A stretch of 64,000 nucleotides of DNA from Candidatus Flexifilum affinis (GCA_016713325.1 JADJPJ010000021.1:1-64000); one strand, 5' to 3'. Positions 35,460-45,314 are shown, counted from the stretch's first letter. The notes: generated by a model from the letters alone, not told the origin. Numbers and translations: made by a program.

Positions 35460-38400
35460 CTAGCCGTTTTCCCCCGCCAACCGCGCGATCTGCAGCAGGC
35501 AGTGGCGGAACAGCGTCAGCATTTCCGGGTCAAGTGCGCTCTCCTCGATTTGGGCGATGCGCTCGACATCATGCATGGCGCGGATGATGCTGACCGGGAT
35601 CTCCAGGTTACCTTCGGTGAACGCATTCAGGTATTCGACCGCGCTGATCAGGAAGTCGCGCATTTCGTCATCGGTCCGGGCGCTGCGGAAGAAACCCGCC
35701 AGGTTGGGCGAAAGCCGCGCCCCGCGCGTGGGGCGCGGCCCGGCGCTGATCGATCGATTGGTGGTGGCGGCATAGAGTGCCGTGCCCAGTTCGGCGAAGC
35801 TCTGCACACGCTGGTAGATCGACTTCTCGATCACCTCCCAGATCATGACGCGCCAGGCGTGGATCTGCTGCGGTACGGCGAGCAGACGGGCGACCTCCGC
35901 TCGCCAGTCGTCGGCGATGCGCCCGCTAACGCCGTCCAGCAGGGTATCGAGATCGGTATTGTACAGATCGCGTTGAAGCATGACGGCCAGATCGGGTCGC
36001 AGCGTTGGCAGCAGATCGGCCATGAAAACCCGATTGTTGAAAAAGTGGTTGACGTTGACACCGTGGCGGCGCAGCAGTTCCTGCTGAAACAGCGGCAGGT
36101 AGCGCTGCATGGCTTCGCTGTCCTCGCGCAGGGCGACCAGCGCCGAGTTGCCCGCCGGGAACGCCGTCTCGATGGAGCGCAGGAACTGGCCTTCGCGTTC
36201 CTGATAGATACGTAGCGTGTGAAGGATCTCGTATACCGGGAGCTGCGGCAGCAGCCGGTCGGCGATCATGCGCTCGCGTTCGGCCTCGCGGAATGACTTC
36301 TGGGCGAAGCGTTCCAACGCGCGGAACAGGCCGGTCGTAAGCTGGTTGACGCCCAGGATGGTCGTCTGGGCCTGATTGTGGGCGATGGCTCGCAGCAGGC
36401 TGCCCTGCTTCGATAGCGGGATGATCTCGGCGATGTTCGCCAGAATCCTCTGGCCGCGTTCCGCTCCGCTGCCCAGTGTACGTCGGCTGGTCGGGCGATC
36501 GCGGAGCTGCGGGATCGAGCGACCGATGAAATACGAGATGATGTGCAGTCCAACCACGTCTTCTTCCCGTCCATACAGGATATGGCGGAAGCTATCGGTC
36601 AGTTCGTCGAGGAAGCCTTCGTACAGCTCATCACTGGTGCCGATCGTCAGTCGTTCCAGCTCCTGTGCGCTGCGATTACGCGCCATCAGGCGGCTGTCGA
36701 CCGACATTTCGGCAGCGCGGATCAGGTCGTTGCGGTGGATAGTCTGCGCCTGGCGCACGTGATACAGCAGGTTAACCAGATCGCGCACGGGCAGGGCGCG
36801 AATCTGTTCGGACAGGTTGCTCTGGAACGTACGCAGTTCCCCGCCCAGGAATACCCCTTGAAGCGGGGTGACGGCGTAAGCCGTGCTCCTGCGCGCCGCG
36901 CCGATCAGGTTGGCGCTGAAGCGCTGCCGTGCGTCCGGAGTATCGCGGAAGGCCTTTACGCCCGCCACATGCGAATAGTAGCCACCTTGGCGCTGCATCG
37001 GTTCGCCGCTTCCCATCTTGACGCGCACTGCCTCGGCGCTACCATGTTCGACCAGCCATGATTGGATATCGTGCTTGGCCTTTTGGTACAGGAAGGCGCT
37101 GTTGGCCTGGCTGACTTGCTGACTCAAATCCGATCCGGCGATGAAGACCTCGGTCATGATCTCGGCGAAGCGTCCGCGCGCCGACCCGTTGGTCTGGCGG
37201 CTCTGCGACGCGTAATCCCACACCCGGTCGAGATAGCTGCGGATGCCCTTGACCGACTTGATGTCCTCAAACAGCGGGATCAACCAGATCGATGGTAGTT
37301 CGCAGCCAGGATTGTCGCGCCGCACCTGTTCACGCTGCGTGTGCATCTTGCGATCGAGGGCTATCAGCGCTTCCGGATCGGTCGACAGGCTGATTTGCTG
37401 CTCCAGCGTCATGCCTGGGTTGTTGTGCTTGCCTGCGATGATGTTCAACTCGTGCATGTTGTACACGGTCGTGTCGATGGCAAACTGATCACGCGCCGTG
37501 ATCATCGACTGCTGGATGCGCGGCGTGATGACCGACCGCTGGAGGATGTCCTGATAGTTGATGACTTCGCGCAGCAGCGGTTCCGCGGTCCGCTGCGTGT
37601 GGATCGCCGGGATGAGCGCGTGCAGTTCTTTGCGCAGCCGTCGGTTCAGCGCGAAGTAGTCGTCGAGCGTCTTGCGCCGTTCCTGGCGCAGTTCGAGCAT
37701 TTTCTGTTCGTAGCGGTCGTTGTGCTGGAACAACACGCGCGCCGGGTCGCGGCGTAGGTGCAGGCGTGTCGCCAGCCGTTCCAGCGCGGTCGTCTCGACC
37801 GAGTAGGGGAGGATGCCGCGATAGCGGTGCTCGAGCTGGTGCGTAAGCTGCGTGATGGCGTCAAGGATGTCGGCGACACGCTGGTTGCGCTGCTCCAGTC
37901 GGTTGAGTTCGCTCAGCAGTTCCGGACTGACGGCAACCGTCGGGTCGGCCTGACGCAGCAATGCGAGGATGCGCGCCATACGTCGAACGTTCTCCATCAC
38001 CAAAGCGGCCAGCAGTTGATGGCCCTGCCCGGAGGGACGGTTGCTGCCATCCCAGTCGCTCCAGAACGATAGGAATGGCGTCAGCGTGGTATCGGTGAAC
38101 AGCCCTGCAAAGTTTTCGCCTGCCCCCAGTGTGGCCAGATCGAGCAGGATCTCGTCAGCTTCCTGACGTGAGGAGACACTGACGTTGAGGCCCAGATACT
38201 CGCGCATCAACTCGCGCTGCGCCGTCGCGATCTGATCGGCGGTGACCGGCCTGCCCGCGATCAGCGCAATGTTAATGGCGTCGAACGCCATTTCCGCCTG
38301 AAGCGAGTACACCTGCGTTGGGTGGACGGTGCGGTCATAAGAGCGGCGCTGGAATTGAGCCTGCCGCCGGTTGAGCTCGTCCTTCATGAACTCGCGTCCC

Positions 38401-41075
38401 AGCCGGTCGCTCAGCCAGCGTCCATTGTCGCTCTGCGCTTTGCGCATCAGCTCGTCGCTGATGAGGGCACGATCGAGCAGGCGCGTGCGGAATACGGCCA
38501 GCCGTTCGGGCACGTACCTGCGGACGAATTCGCGCTGCAGGCGATCGAAATCGAGCTGCGGTGCGATCATCAACTGCTGCCAGACCGGGACGTTGTCTGC
38601 CCCTTTGAGAATGCCCGCAGCGATCCCATCCATGCGCTGGTTCAGTTCAGCAGTACGATCGTTGAGGCGCGGCGGCATGCGCAAGCGCGGCATGCGCCGG
38701 TTGTAGCGCGCTTCTTCCTCGGCGATCAGCCGGTTGAGGTCGATCAGCAGGCGGCGTGTCTTGGCCAGCAGGACTTCAGCCCCGTCTACTCCGCCCAGCG
38801 TCAGGCGGAAGGTGGTTCGCCCGGTCTCGAAGCCCTTCTCGGTACGGGCGAAGGTCGCCAGCGGCAGCAGGCCCACGCCGCGCCGTGCCAGCGACGACGC
38901 CAGCCAGTCGAGCGACAGACCGGCGGGCAGCCTCTCGATTTGCAGCAGCGGGTACATGCTGCCCGTCGGCGGGATGATGGTCATGCGGTACGGGTTGCGG
39001 TCGGGCGGCAGATTCTCAACTGCCATCAGCAGGGCGCGCGTGCGCTCGGCAAACAAAGCATTGCGCAGGTGCCAGTAGACGCGCGCCGCGTACCGGCTGC
39101 CGCGATAGAACAGATAGGTGATGAGGACAGCGGCGACATTTGGCTGGATGTGATCGTTGATCGCCTCGAAGCGGGCACGCAGGGCGCGTTCGCGGATTTC
39201 GACGACGGCCAGACGCGCTCCAGCCAGACAATCGGGCTTAGACATTGAATGTACGGTCAGCACGAGATCGGCCTTGGAGTCCGCGACCAGACCGATGCGA
39301 ATGAGGTCGGAGATGGTCTGACGCACCGTCTTGATCTCCGGCAGATCGTCGACCGCCGCGACGTTCTGGTAGGCAAGATCGTCGATCAGGTAAATGTCGT
39401 GTTCGAGGCAGAAAAGGATCAGCCGGTGTAGCGAGTGTTCCGCGAAGATGCGCCCGGTGGCATTGTGCGGGTTGTTGATGGCGACTGCGCCGCGCCGCGC
39501 CCAGCCGGGATCGCGGCGCAGCAGCGCCTCCAGTCTGGCGATCATGGCGTCGGCGTCGAGATCGAGCGCCGGCGTCAGCGGGACGGCGTGGACGACTGGG
39601 AAGCACTGCTCGTACGACCAGCTCAAATCCGGGATCACGACTTCGGTGATCCCGCAGTGGAAGCCGAGGATGCCTAGCGCAGTGCGCGAGGAACCGCTCG
39701 TGACCAGGCAGGCATCGGGCTGATACTGCGGTTGATGGCGGACGAAGGCACTGAGGAAGCTGCGCTGCAGGGCGCGGATGGTCTCCGGCTCGTGCAGCGT
39801 GGCGATCAGCAGATCGATCAGCTCGCGCGCGTCGAGCGAGGCGAACGCGTCGAACAGGCGGCCATCCCCGGCCCCTTTGATGCGTGTCGCGAAGGCCGTG
39901 GCCTTGTCCTCCAGCGTGTGCAGCGTCCGGTCGAGTGTCGTGGCGCGGGCGCTGATCAGCGTGTCCAACCGCTGGCTGACCGCCTCGGACAGGCGCGGCA
40001 GGGTGCTTTCCCCCACCCCGCTCAGTTCCAGCCCTTCGAACGTCGAGCGGATCTGGGGCAGCGTGGAGCTGCCCGCCGTCGGTTTGGCTGCTGCCTGCTG
40101 ATCGAGCAGCAAGCTCAGGAACTCGACCTCGGAGGCCGAGGGCGTCCCTTTGAGGTTGAAATGCATGCTCTCGATAGCGGCCAGCAGATCGGCATTGCCG
40201 GCCACGAACACTGTGGACAGGGTGTGCAGGCGTGGGGCGAAGATCGCCGGGGAGAGCAGGCGGATGACGCGCTGCACCAGCTTGGCTTCGCGTGCCAGCG
40301 ATAGATGGTTGGGTGCGTTGTTCGCCTCGATGAAGAACAGCGGGCGTTCCAGGCTGAGGACGCGCAGCCGCCGCCGCGCTGCTTCGCTGGGCACGCCGCC
40401 GATGATCAGGAACGTCGGCGTGTCTGGTGCGTCACTCAGCAGGGCTTCGAGCCGGTCGCATGCCTCCATTTCGTCATCCGGCAGATCGGTGAACAGCAGA
40501 TGGGGGATCGCCGTGTACGACTGCGGGAGGTGGTGCTGGTAGCAAACGATGCGGGCGGGCAGCGTATTCAGGTACGACGACAGCGTGAACAGCAAGACGC
40601 GCACCGTTTCCTGCACGCCGCCGGACGCCAGGATGATCTCGCGCCGACCGGATTTCGCGCCGGTATCGTAGTGCAGCCCTTCCTGCTGGCCTTCCAGCCA
40701 GGCGCTGAAGGCCGTGACGACGCCATGCGGCGCTTTGGTCGAATAGCCGCCGCGCGGCATATACGGCGCGCTCTTGTTGATGGCGCGGATGAGGAAATCG
40801 AGCTTGGGTCGATCGTCGGCGTCCCAGGCCAGATGCGCCATCAGGCCGTCGGGATCGGTGTCGCTCAGCGCTTCATCACGGATGTCCAGGCCGAGCGCGG
40901 TGCGCAGAAATGCCGACGACAGCCGCGGGTCTTGGAGCGGGTTGCCGATGTGAAAGTTGATCCGCTCTTCGGGTGGAACCGGTGCCGCCGCCGTCGTCTC
41001 GCTGACTTCGGAGACGCGGGCGGCGCGTAGCGGCTTCAGGCGAAACAAAGCAGATGAATCGTTCGATTGGGACAT
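35460..41075 (-). CDS. Giant PLP-aminotransferase / PEP-carboxylase-like fusion protein
   Basis: An uninterrupted 1871-residue protein without signal peptide. Residues 38-310 resemble a degenerate aminotransferase fold (INFHIGNPLQDPRL; REIILASGGVQETVRVLLFT). Residues 430-800 form a fuller class I/II aminotransferase: NNPHNATGR at about 532, YLIDDLAYQN, and the Schiff-base lysine at about 612 in HSMSKPDCLAGARLAVVEIR. A helical stretch follows. At about 1260-1370 lie IWLIPLFEDIKSVKG, EVFIAGSDLSQQVSQANSAF and VKMGSGEPMQRQGG. These parallel the VIPLFED, VFLARSDPAMNYG and GAGSAPFRGN motifs that I recall from archaeal-type PEP carboxylase. The motif Arg of ARSD is Gly here. The remaining ~500 residues are helical and unassigned. 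An SPFH gene lies 120 bp upstream on the same strand. One reading is a PEP carboxylase-derived module coupled to an amino-transfer site; catalysis is unproven. Confidence 0.75.
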   Translation of the reverse strand: MSQSNDSSALFRLKPLRAARVSEVSETTAAAPVPPEERINFHIGNPLQDPRLSSAFLRTALGLDIRDEALSDTDPDGLMAHLAWDADDRPKLDFLIRAINKSAPYMPRGGYSTKAPHGVVTAFSAWLEGQQEGLHYDTGAKSGRREIILASGGVQETVRVLLFTLSSYLNTLPARIVCYQHHLPQSYTAIPHLLFTDLPDDEMEACDRLEALLSDAPDTPTFLIIGGVPSEAARRRLRVLSLERPLFFIEANNAPNHLSLAREAKLVQRVIRLLSPAIFAPRLHTLSTVFVAGNADLLAAIESMHFNLKGTPSASEVEFLSLLLDQQAAAKPTAGSSTLPQIRSTFEGLELSGVGESTLPRLSEAVSQRLDTLISARATTLDRTLHTLEDKATAFATRIKGAGDGRLFDAFASLDARELIDLLIATLHEPETIRALQRSFLSAFVRHQPQYQPDACLVTSGSSRTALGILGFHCGITEVVIPDLSWSYEQCFPVVHAVPLTPALDLDADAMIARLEALLRRDPGWARRGAVAINNPHNATGRIFAEHSLHRLILFCLEHDIYLIDDLAYQNVAAVDDLPEIKTVRQTISDLIRIGLVADSKADLVLTVHSMSKPDCLAGARLAVVEIRERALRARFEAINDHIQPNVAAVLITYLFYRGSRYAARVYWHLRNALFAERTRALLMAVENLPPDRNPYRMTIIPPTGSMYPLLQIERLPAGLSLDWLASSLARRGVGLLPLATFARTEKGFETGRTTFRLTLGGVDGAEVLLAKTRRLLIDLNRLIAEEEARYNRRMPRLRMPPRLNDRTAELNQRMDGIAAGILKGADNVPVWQQLMIAPQLDFDRLQREFVRRYVPERLAVFRTRLLDRALISDELMRKAQSDNGRWLSDRLGREFMKDELNRRQAQFQRRSYDRTVHPTQVYSLQAEMAFDAINIALIAGRPVTADQIATAQRELMREYLGLNVSVSSRQEADEILLDLATLGAGENFAGLFTDTTLTPFLSFWSDWDGSNRPSGQGHQLLAALVMENVRRMARILALLRQADPTVAVSPELLSELNRLEQRNQRVADILDAITQLTHQLEHRYRGILPYSVETTALERLATRLHLRRDPARVLFQHNDRYEQKMLELRQERRKTLDDYFALNRRLRKELHALIPAIHTQRTAEPLLREVINYQDILQRSVITPRIQQSMITARDQFAIDTTVYNMHELNIIAGKHNNPGMTLEQQISLSTDPEALIALDRKMHTQREQVRRDNPGCELPSIWLIPLFEDIKSVKGIRSYLDRVWDYASQSRQTNGSARGRFAEIMTEVFIAGSDLSQQVSQANSAFLYQKAKHDIQSWLVEHGSAEAVRVKMGSGEPMQRQGGYYSHVAGVKAFRDTPDARQRFSANLIGAARRSTAYAVTPLQGVFLGGELRTFQSNLSEQIRALPVRDLVNLLYHVRQAQTIHRNDLIRAAEMSVDSRLMARNRSAQELERLTIGTSDELYEGFLDELTDSFRHILYGREEDVVGLHIISYFIGRSIPQLRDRPTSRRTLGSGAERGQRILANIAEIIPLSKQGSLLRAIAHNQAQTTILGVNQLTTGLFRALERFAQKSFREAERERMIADRLLPQLPVYEILHTLRIYQEREGQFLRSIETAFPAGNSALVALREDSEAMQRYLPLFQQELLRRHGVNVNHFFNNRVFMADLLPTLRPDLAVMLQRDLYNTDLDTLLDGVSGRIADDWRAEVARLLAVPQQIHAWRVMIWEVIEKSIYQRVQSFAELGTALYAATTNRSISAGPRPTRGARLSPNLAGFFRSARTDDEMRDFLISAVEYLNAFTEGNLEIPVSIIRAMHDVERIAQIEESALDPEMLTLFRHCLLQIARLAGENG

Positions 41076-41135
41076 GGTCGGCGCTAGCGCGTATCGGATA
41101 GTTGGGCAGTTGATGAATCTCGGCGGGCGAGGCTC

Positions 41136-41179
41136 GCCTCGCCCCTACAGCGGGAATGGTAATTCGGTAGGGGCGAGGC
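41136..41179. repeat. REP-like inverted repeat between the SPFH gene and the giant gene
   Basis: GCCTCGCCCCTAC (41136-41148) pairs perfectly with GTAGGGGCGAGGC (41167-41179) across an 18-base loop. It is flanked by further GC palindromes (GGCGAGGCTCGCC; GGCCGGCCTGGTGCCGGCC). It resembles the dispersed GTAGGGGCG palindrome also seen at 20524. As RNA it would form a strong hairpin between the two minus-strand genes. Confidence 0.55.
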
Positions 41180-41196
41180 CGGCCTGGTGCCGGCCG

Positions 41197-42168
41197 CTAT
41201 GGCTCGTCCGTGCTGTCCGCGTCTTTTTGCAGCAGGTTGCGGAACATCGTGAACAGAGCTGAGCCGGTGCTGGCGACATCCTGCGGTGTCAGCGAGATGA
41301 CGGTGCGGGCGTTCTTCAGGCTCTGGCTTGCTTCCGCCAGACGGGCCGCTTGCGGCGTCAGCATGAGCAGTTCCGGGCTGCTCAGCAGCACATCCAGCTC
41401 TTCTTTCTCAAACGCCAGGCGCAGACGGCTGCGTTCCAGTTCGTCTTCGATACGCCGGCGCGACAGTTCGGTTTCGCTGCTAAACTGGATCTTCTTGAGT
41501 TCGGCGCGTTTGAGTTCGAGCGCGTGTTCCATTTCGGCGATCTCCTCGTCGGCGCGATACTTGGCGCGCGCGGCGGAGACGCTGGCCTGATGCCTGAGCT
41601 GTTCGGTCTGTTCGAGCAGACGAGCTTCTTCCTGCTGCGAAAGCGCCTCGGCGATCTTGGTATCGGTCGCGTCAAGCGACTGGACGGCCAGCGAGATCAG
41701 CTCAACGCCGAAGCGCTCCTCGATCTCGCCCATCTGCTCGTTGAGATGCTTGAGCACACCTGCCGACGAAATGGCGTTGATGGCTGAGCGCTCCGTGTAT
41801 TCCTTGACCAGCCCTTGCAGCACGATCTTAACCTGATCAACGGCGTGAACGACGGCTTCACCATCCCAGCCGCCGACGCGGATCAGCGCGCCGATGTGGT
41901 CGACGGACGGTGCCGCGGCCCCCACCAGCTTGATGCGCACGCCCAGGTTGCCTACGGCGGCGGCTTCGACCGTCAGTTGCACCGGCCAGGTGGTACGCTT
42001 GAGCGGCAGGCTGAAGTGACGCGGATAGAATGGGCCTTTGCGCACCCGGATCTGTCCATTCGCCTCGTAAAGCACGATCACGTCCGGCTGACGGACGCGG
42101 AATTCAAACAGCGCAGCCACAACAGCGGCGGCGATCGCAATACCTATGATGACCAGAATTACTTCCAT
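41197..42168 (-). CDS. SPFH/Band-7 (flotillin-like) membrane-anchored protein
   Basis: A 323-residue protein with one N-terminal membrane anchor (VILVIIGIAIAAAVVAALFE). The SPFH domain (about residues 25-170) includes IVLYEANGQIRVRKGPFYPR and LVKEYTERSAINAISSAGVL, and ends in GVELISLAVQSLDATD. A long charged coiled coil follows (about 175-270, rich in E, R, A and L, such as EEIAEMEHALELKRAELKKI). This architecture is that of stomatin/flotillin relatives that scaffold membrane domains or protease complexes. It is encoded upstream of the giant aminotransferase-like gene on the same strand, with a hairpin between them. A functional link is possible but not shown. Confidence 0.85.
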   Translation of the reverse strand: MEVILVIIGIAIAAAVVAALFEFRVRQPDVIVLYEANGQIRVRKGPFYPRHFSLPLKRTTWPVQLTVEAAAVGNLGVRIKLVGAAAPSVDHIGALIRVGGWDGEAVVHAVDQVKIVLQGLVKEYTERSAINAISSAGVLKHLNEQMGEIEERFGVELISLAVQSLDATDTKIAEALSQQEEARLLEQTEQLRHQASVSAARAKYRADEEIAEMEHALELKRAELKKIQFSSETELSRRRIEDELERSRLRLAFEKEELDVLLSSPELLMLTPQAARLAEASQSLKNARTVISLTPQDVASTGSALFTMFRNLLQKDADSTDEP

Positions 42169-42326
42169 CGCTTCATGCCTTTGGCGCGGGTATGACTGCC
42201 TTTATACATCAATAGGAATGGAGGACAGCATTCTACGGAGACCTGACAGCGCATTGTAACGCGAAGCCGCTGAACCTGGCAACCGGATTGTGGGGGACTC
42301 AAGCCATCTGAGTTCTGTGTAATTCT

Positions 42327-42432
42327 TGTAGAATCGGCGCGTTTCCAGTTTTGGGAGGCTTGTACCATGACTATCGTCGCAGCGCCTGACGCGCCGTTTC
42401 TCCCTCAGATGCGCTAAGTAACCGCCCCAACA
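42327..42432 (+). repeat. Copy 3 of the ~105-bp IS 3'-end repeat
   Basis: The stretch starting GTAGAATCGGCGCGTTTCCA and running through TTTCTCCCTCAGATGCGCTA to TAACCGCCCC matches the ends of the transposase remnants at 7222-7402 and 35344-35450. Only the last ~20 transposase codons and the conserved tail are present. It lies between the SPFH gene and the AEC transporter gene and has the same orientation as the other copies. Confidence 0.7.
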
Positions 42433-42448
42433 ACCAAGAAACTATCGA

Positions 42449-43363
42449 TTAAACGAAAGCCATCACAAGTGTGAGACTAACGACGCTGGCCAACGTAGAA
42501 AACAGCACAGTGGTTGTCACAAACTCGGGAATCAGTTCATTTTCCATGGCGATGATCGCGCTCAGAATGGCGGCTGGCATCGCAGCCTGAAGGATGCCAG
42601 CTCCCCGTTCAAGTCCCGTCAGACCGAACGGTACAGCGAGCGTGACAGCCAGGATCGGACCCGCTATCAATCGGATTCCGCTGGCAATCATCACATCGGA
42701 CGTGAACCTGAAGCTTTTCAGTGTCGAAAGCTGTACGCCGAGAGCCACCAGCATCGTAGGGACCGTCGCTGCTGCAAGCAGATCAATGCCACGCTCCAGA
42801 AACAACGGTGGTTGAACATGGGTTACATTCAGAAGGAGTGCTGGTACCAAGGCAATGAGCGCCGGAGTTTTGAAGACGGACCATGTGGCTTTCAGGCCGC
42901 CGCCACTGGGCAGACTGGCAGCAGCGACGCCGATGATGAAAGCGATGGTCATAATCGCCAGAAAATAGACCGTGGCTGCAGCAAGTGCCTCTTGTCCCAG
43001 TCGGAACTCAATCAGTGGCAGACCAAAGTTCCCCACATTGCCAAAAACAGCAATCAAGATGTAGGCCGAAACCATCTTCTCCGAACGACCTAGAGCCCTG
43101 GCTACAGCCCAGCCCACACCTGCAAGCGCGATGTGCGTGACCACAGCAAACGCAATCATTCGTATTGCCGAGGTGACGTCTACCTGAGCCGAGCCGATTA
43201 CGTCGAGTATCAGCGCGGGAATGAGAATGTAGTACGCGTACCGAGTGAGCGTGCGGGGTGCCAGGCCCAGCCGGGGACCAGCAACATAACCCAACACAAC
43301 CAGTGCAAACACCGGCGTAATCACGTCGAAAAAGATGGTGGCTAGTTCACTGGTCAGAACCAT
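42449..43363 (-). CDS. AEC (auxin efflux carrier) family transporter
   Basis: A 304-residue membrane protein with about ten hydrophobic segments, beginning ITPVFALVVLGYVAGPRLGL. It has the AEC family pattern of two five-helix repeats: ILIAVFGNVGNFGLPLIEFR in the first half, with the conserved N-x-G-F/L-P bend, and ILQAAMPAAILSAIIAMENE in the second. Bacterial members transport malate, other organic acids or auxin-like compounds. No substrate can be assigned here. The gene stands alone, between an IS-derived repeat and a region of gene fragments. Coding looks intact. Confidence 0.88.
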   Translation of the reverse strand: MVLTSELATIFFDVITPVFALVVLGYVAGPRLGLAPRTLTRYAYYILIPALILDVIGSAQVDVTSAIRMIAFAVVTHIALAGVGWAVARALGRSEKMVSAYILIAVFGNVGNFGLPLIEFRLGQEALAAATVYFLAIMTIAFIIGVAAASLPSGGGLKATWSVFKTPALIALVPALLLNVTHVQPPLFLERGIDLLAAATVPTMLVALGVQLSTLKSFRFTSDVMIASGIRLIAGPILAVTLAVPFGLTGLERGAGILQAAMPAAILSAIIAMENELIPEFVTTTVLFSTLASVVSLTLVMAFV

Positions 43364-43756
43364 CTCGCCTTACCATGCAGAGGTGCCCCGATTGGTCTGT
43401 ATCAACGGCAAAATCATGTCACTCGTGAGGATTGTGTGGAAGAAACCCATTCCACGGACTGCGCCATACTTCAGCGGTCAGCCATTGTAGCATGGGATGA
43501 TCAGCAAACGGATCACCGGGTTCCTACGGCTTGAGGCAATCATGTTTCGCTTAAATCCCGAATCCCTGCGGATACCACGGCGTCCATGCCCCACGCGGCA
43601 CATCATAGCCGAAGGAGTTGTAGTACCGTCCCCCGCCGATGCACGTCTTGCGGAATCATCCCACCCGCGGATACCTGCGCTTTGCGGCAAGTTTCACCAT
43701 GGCGGTGCTGCCGAGCTGCGCGACTCACGGGAAACGCCGCGTGGATATAGTTTTTT

Positions 43757-44241
43757 GCTACTACACCCTCTACGTCGGCGGCAGCAACCCCAATGCCGCC
43801 CGCCGTGCCGCCATTTACGGACAGGGTTGGCTGCCCGCGGGCATGCCGGCCGAGCAGCTGCGCCAGCGCGTGGCGGAGATCCGGCAGACCGCGGCGGACC
43901 ACGGTCGGGGCGATGTTCAGATCGACATCGCGCCGCAGCTGATCACCTACATTGGCAAGACGCATGAGGCGGCCGTCGAGCGCTTCCGCCGCAGCCAGAT
44001 CTACCAGCACCTGGTGTCGCTGCGCGCCTCCACACTGAAGGATCAGGCGGGCGTTGCCTTCGAGGAAGCGAACCTGATCGGCACGGTGGACGAGCTGGTC
44101 GAGAAGATCCAGAGGTTGGGCGAGGCAGGCGTGACCCACCTTTGTGGGACGTATTTCACCGCCGATACAGTCGACGAACTCAAGAAGCAGATGTCTATCT
44201 TTGCTCAGGATGTCATGCCGCGGGTGAATGGACCATCCTGA
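43757..44241 (+). pseudogene. C-terminal fragment of a luciferase-like (LLM) flavin-dependent oxidoreductase
   Basis: From about 43757 the frame reads TLYVGGSNPNAARRAAIYGQ and GWLPAGMPAEQLRQRVAEIR, then GTVDELVEKIQRLGEAGVTH and ends at 44241. This matches the last ~150 residues of F420- or FMN-dependent luciferase-like monooxygenases (YVGG.....RRAA..GDGW.P). The N-terminal ~170 residues with the first half of the barrel are absent, and the upstream DNA (43364-43756) has no supporting homology. In that stretch I note only a short minus-strand tail (RYYNSFGYDVPRGAWTPWYP near 43560-43625) of unknown origin. An IS630 element begins two bases after the stop. Confidence 0.6.
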
Positions 44242-44242
44242 T

Positions 44243-45314
44243 CTAAGCCACCAATCGAAAGTTATCCACGAAAAGCAGTCGATTGGGATGATCGGGCGTG
44301 TTCTGGTTGGCAATGACCTGATCAACAGTGATTTGGAGATCGTCGGGTGAGCGATGAAGGCGGTTGGCGACGGTGAGCTGCTTGAAGTGGAGCCAGAAGC
44401 GCTCAATGGGATTGAGAAACGGACTGTACTTGGGCAACCAGATGAGCAGGAGACGGTCGCCCCAATGACTGAGCGCCGCCTGAACGGCTTTGCTGCGATG
44501 ATAGGAGGCGTTGTCCAGAACGAGAATGAGCTTGAGGCGAGGATGCAGATGCAGCAGCCGGTCGAGAAAGGCGATGAAGGCGTCGCTGTTCTTGTGCTTG
44601 GAGGTGCAGTGGGTAACCTGCCCGTTGCGCCAGTTGTAGGCGCCGAAGACATGGAGGTATTGGGGCGAACCGGGAGCGGGAATGAGCTGGCGTTTGCCGC
44701 GCTTGGTCCAGCAACGCCGCAACGGCGGATGGAGGCTTATGGTCGTTTCGTCCACAAAGAAAAGCTCGGTTTCTGCGAGTGGGTTGAGGGGGACGGTTTT
44801 TTAGCCACTCCAGCACCGTCTGCATCATCGCCTGGGCATCCTGGTCTTGAAGGGCGCTCAGGTCATGTTTCGGCTGTTTCCAGCGATAGCCCAACCGATG
44901 CAGCAAGGCGCGGAAGCGAGCGGGACTCAGCAGCACCTCCGTCTGCTCTTCCAGGTACAGGCGCAGGCGGTCGATGGTCCAGATCGTAACTGGCAGTCCC
45001 AGGCTGGCGGGGTCCGTTTCCAGCAGTTGCTCCAGCAGCCTCACGTACCGGGCGTCCGCTTTGCGCTTCCTGCCACTCTTCGGCTGATCTTGCAGGCCTG
45101 CCACCCCATTCTGGCGAAAACGGCGATGCCACGTCCAGACCGTATTGGCCGTGATGGCCACCATCTGACCCACCGCCTCCGGTTTGTGTCCCAGGTGCAG
45201 CAACCGGACGGCGATCGCCCGCTGGCGCACCTCCGGATGCTCCGAGTAGTTTATGGCTTGCTCGAGATTGGCACGCTGCTCGTCATTCAGCGTGAAGTTT
45301 ACTCGTCGGCTCAT
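44243..45314 (-). CDS. IS630-family transposase in two frames
   Basis: Joined, the product is about 355 residues. The first frame (start 45314) has the helix-turn-helix and linker: VRQRAIAVRLLHLGHKPEAV, TVWTWHRRFRQNGVAGLQDQ, ARFRALLHRLGYRWKQPKHD. The second holds the DDE domain: FFVDETTISLHPPLRRCWTK (first Asp), LKLILVLDNASYHRSKAVQA (second Asp) and PFLNPIERFWLHFKQL (final Glu). The frames join at CTAAAAAACC near 44800: dropping one A gives EWLKTVPLNPLAETELFFVD. A run of six A at the junction could allow transcript slippage or ribosomal frameshifting, so the element may still be active; a plain inactivating insertion is equally possible. Confidence 0.8.

Noticed and set aside
40305..41030. 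Plus-strand frames opposite the giant gene
   Set aside because: They are antisense shadows of a 1871-codon gene with clear aminotransferase motifs.
43553..43640. Minus-strand tail reading IGGGRYYNSFGYDVPRGAW and ending at a stop
   Set aside because: Too short, with a stop just upstream. It might be the end of a lost gene but no family could be named.
44795..44805. Classic -1 slippery heptamer AAAAAAC in the IS630 transposase
   Set aside because: A -1 shift would lead to a different frame that soon stops. The DDE half needs +1, so a simple -1 mechanism does not fit.
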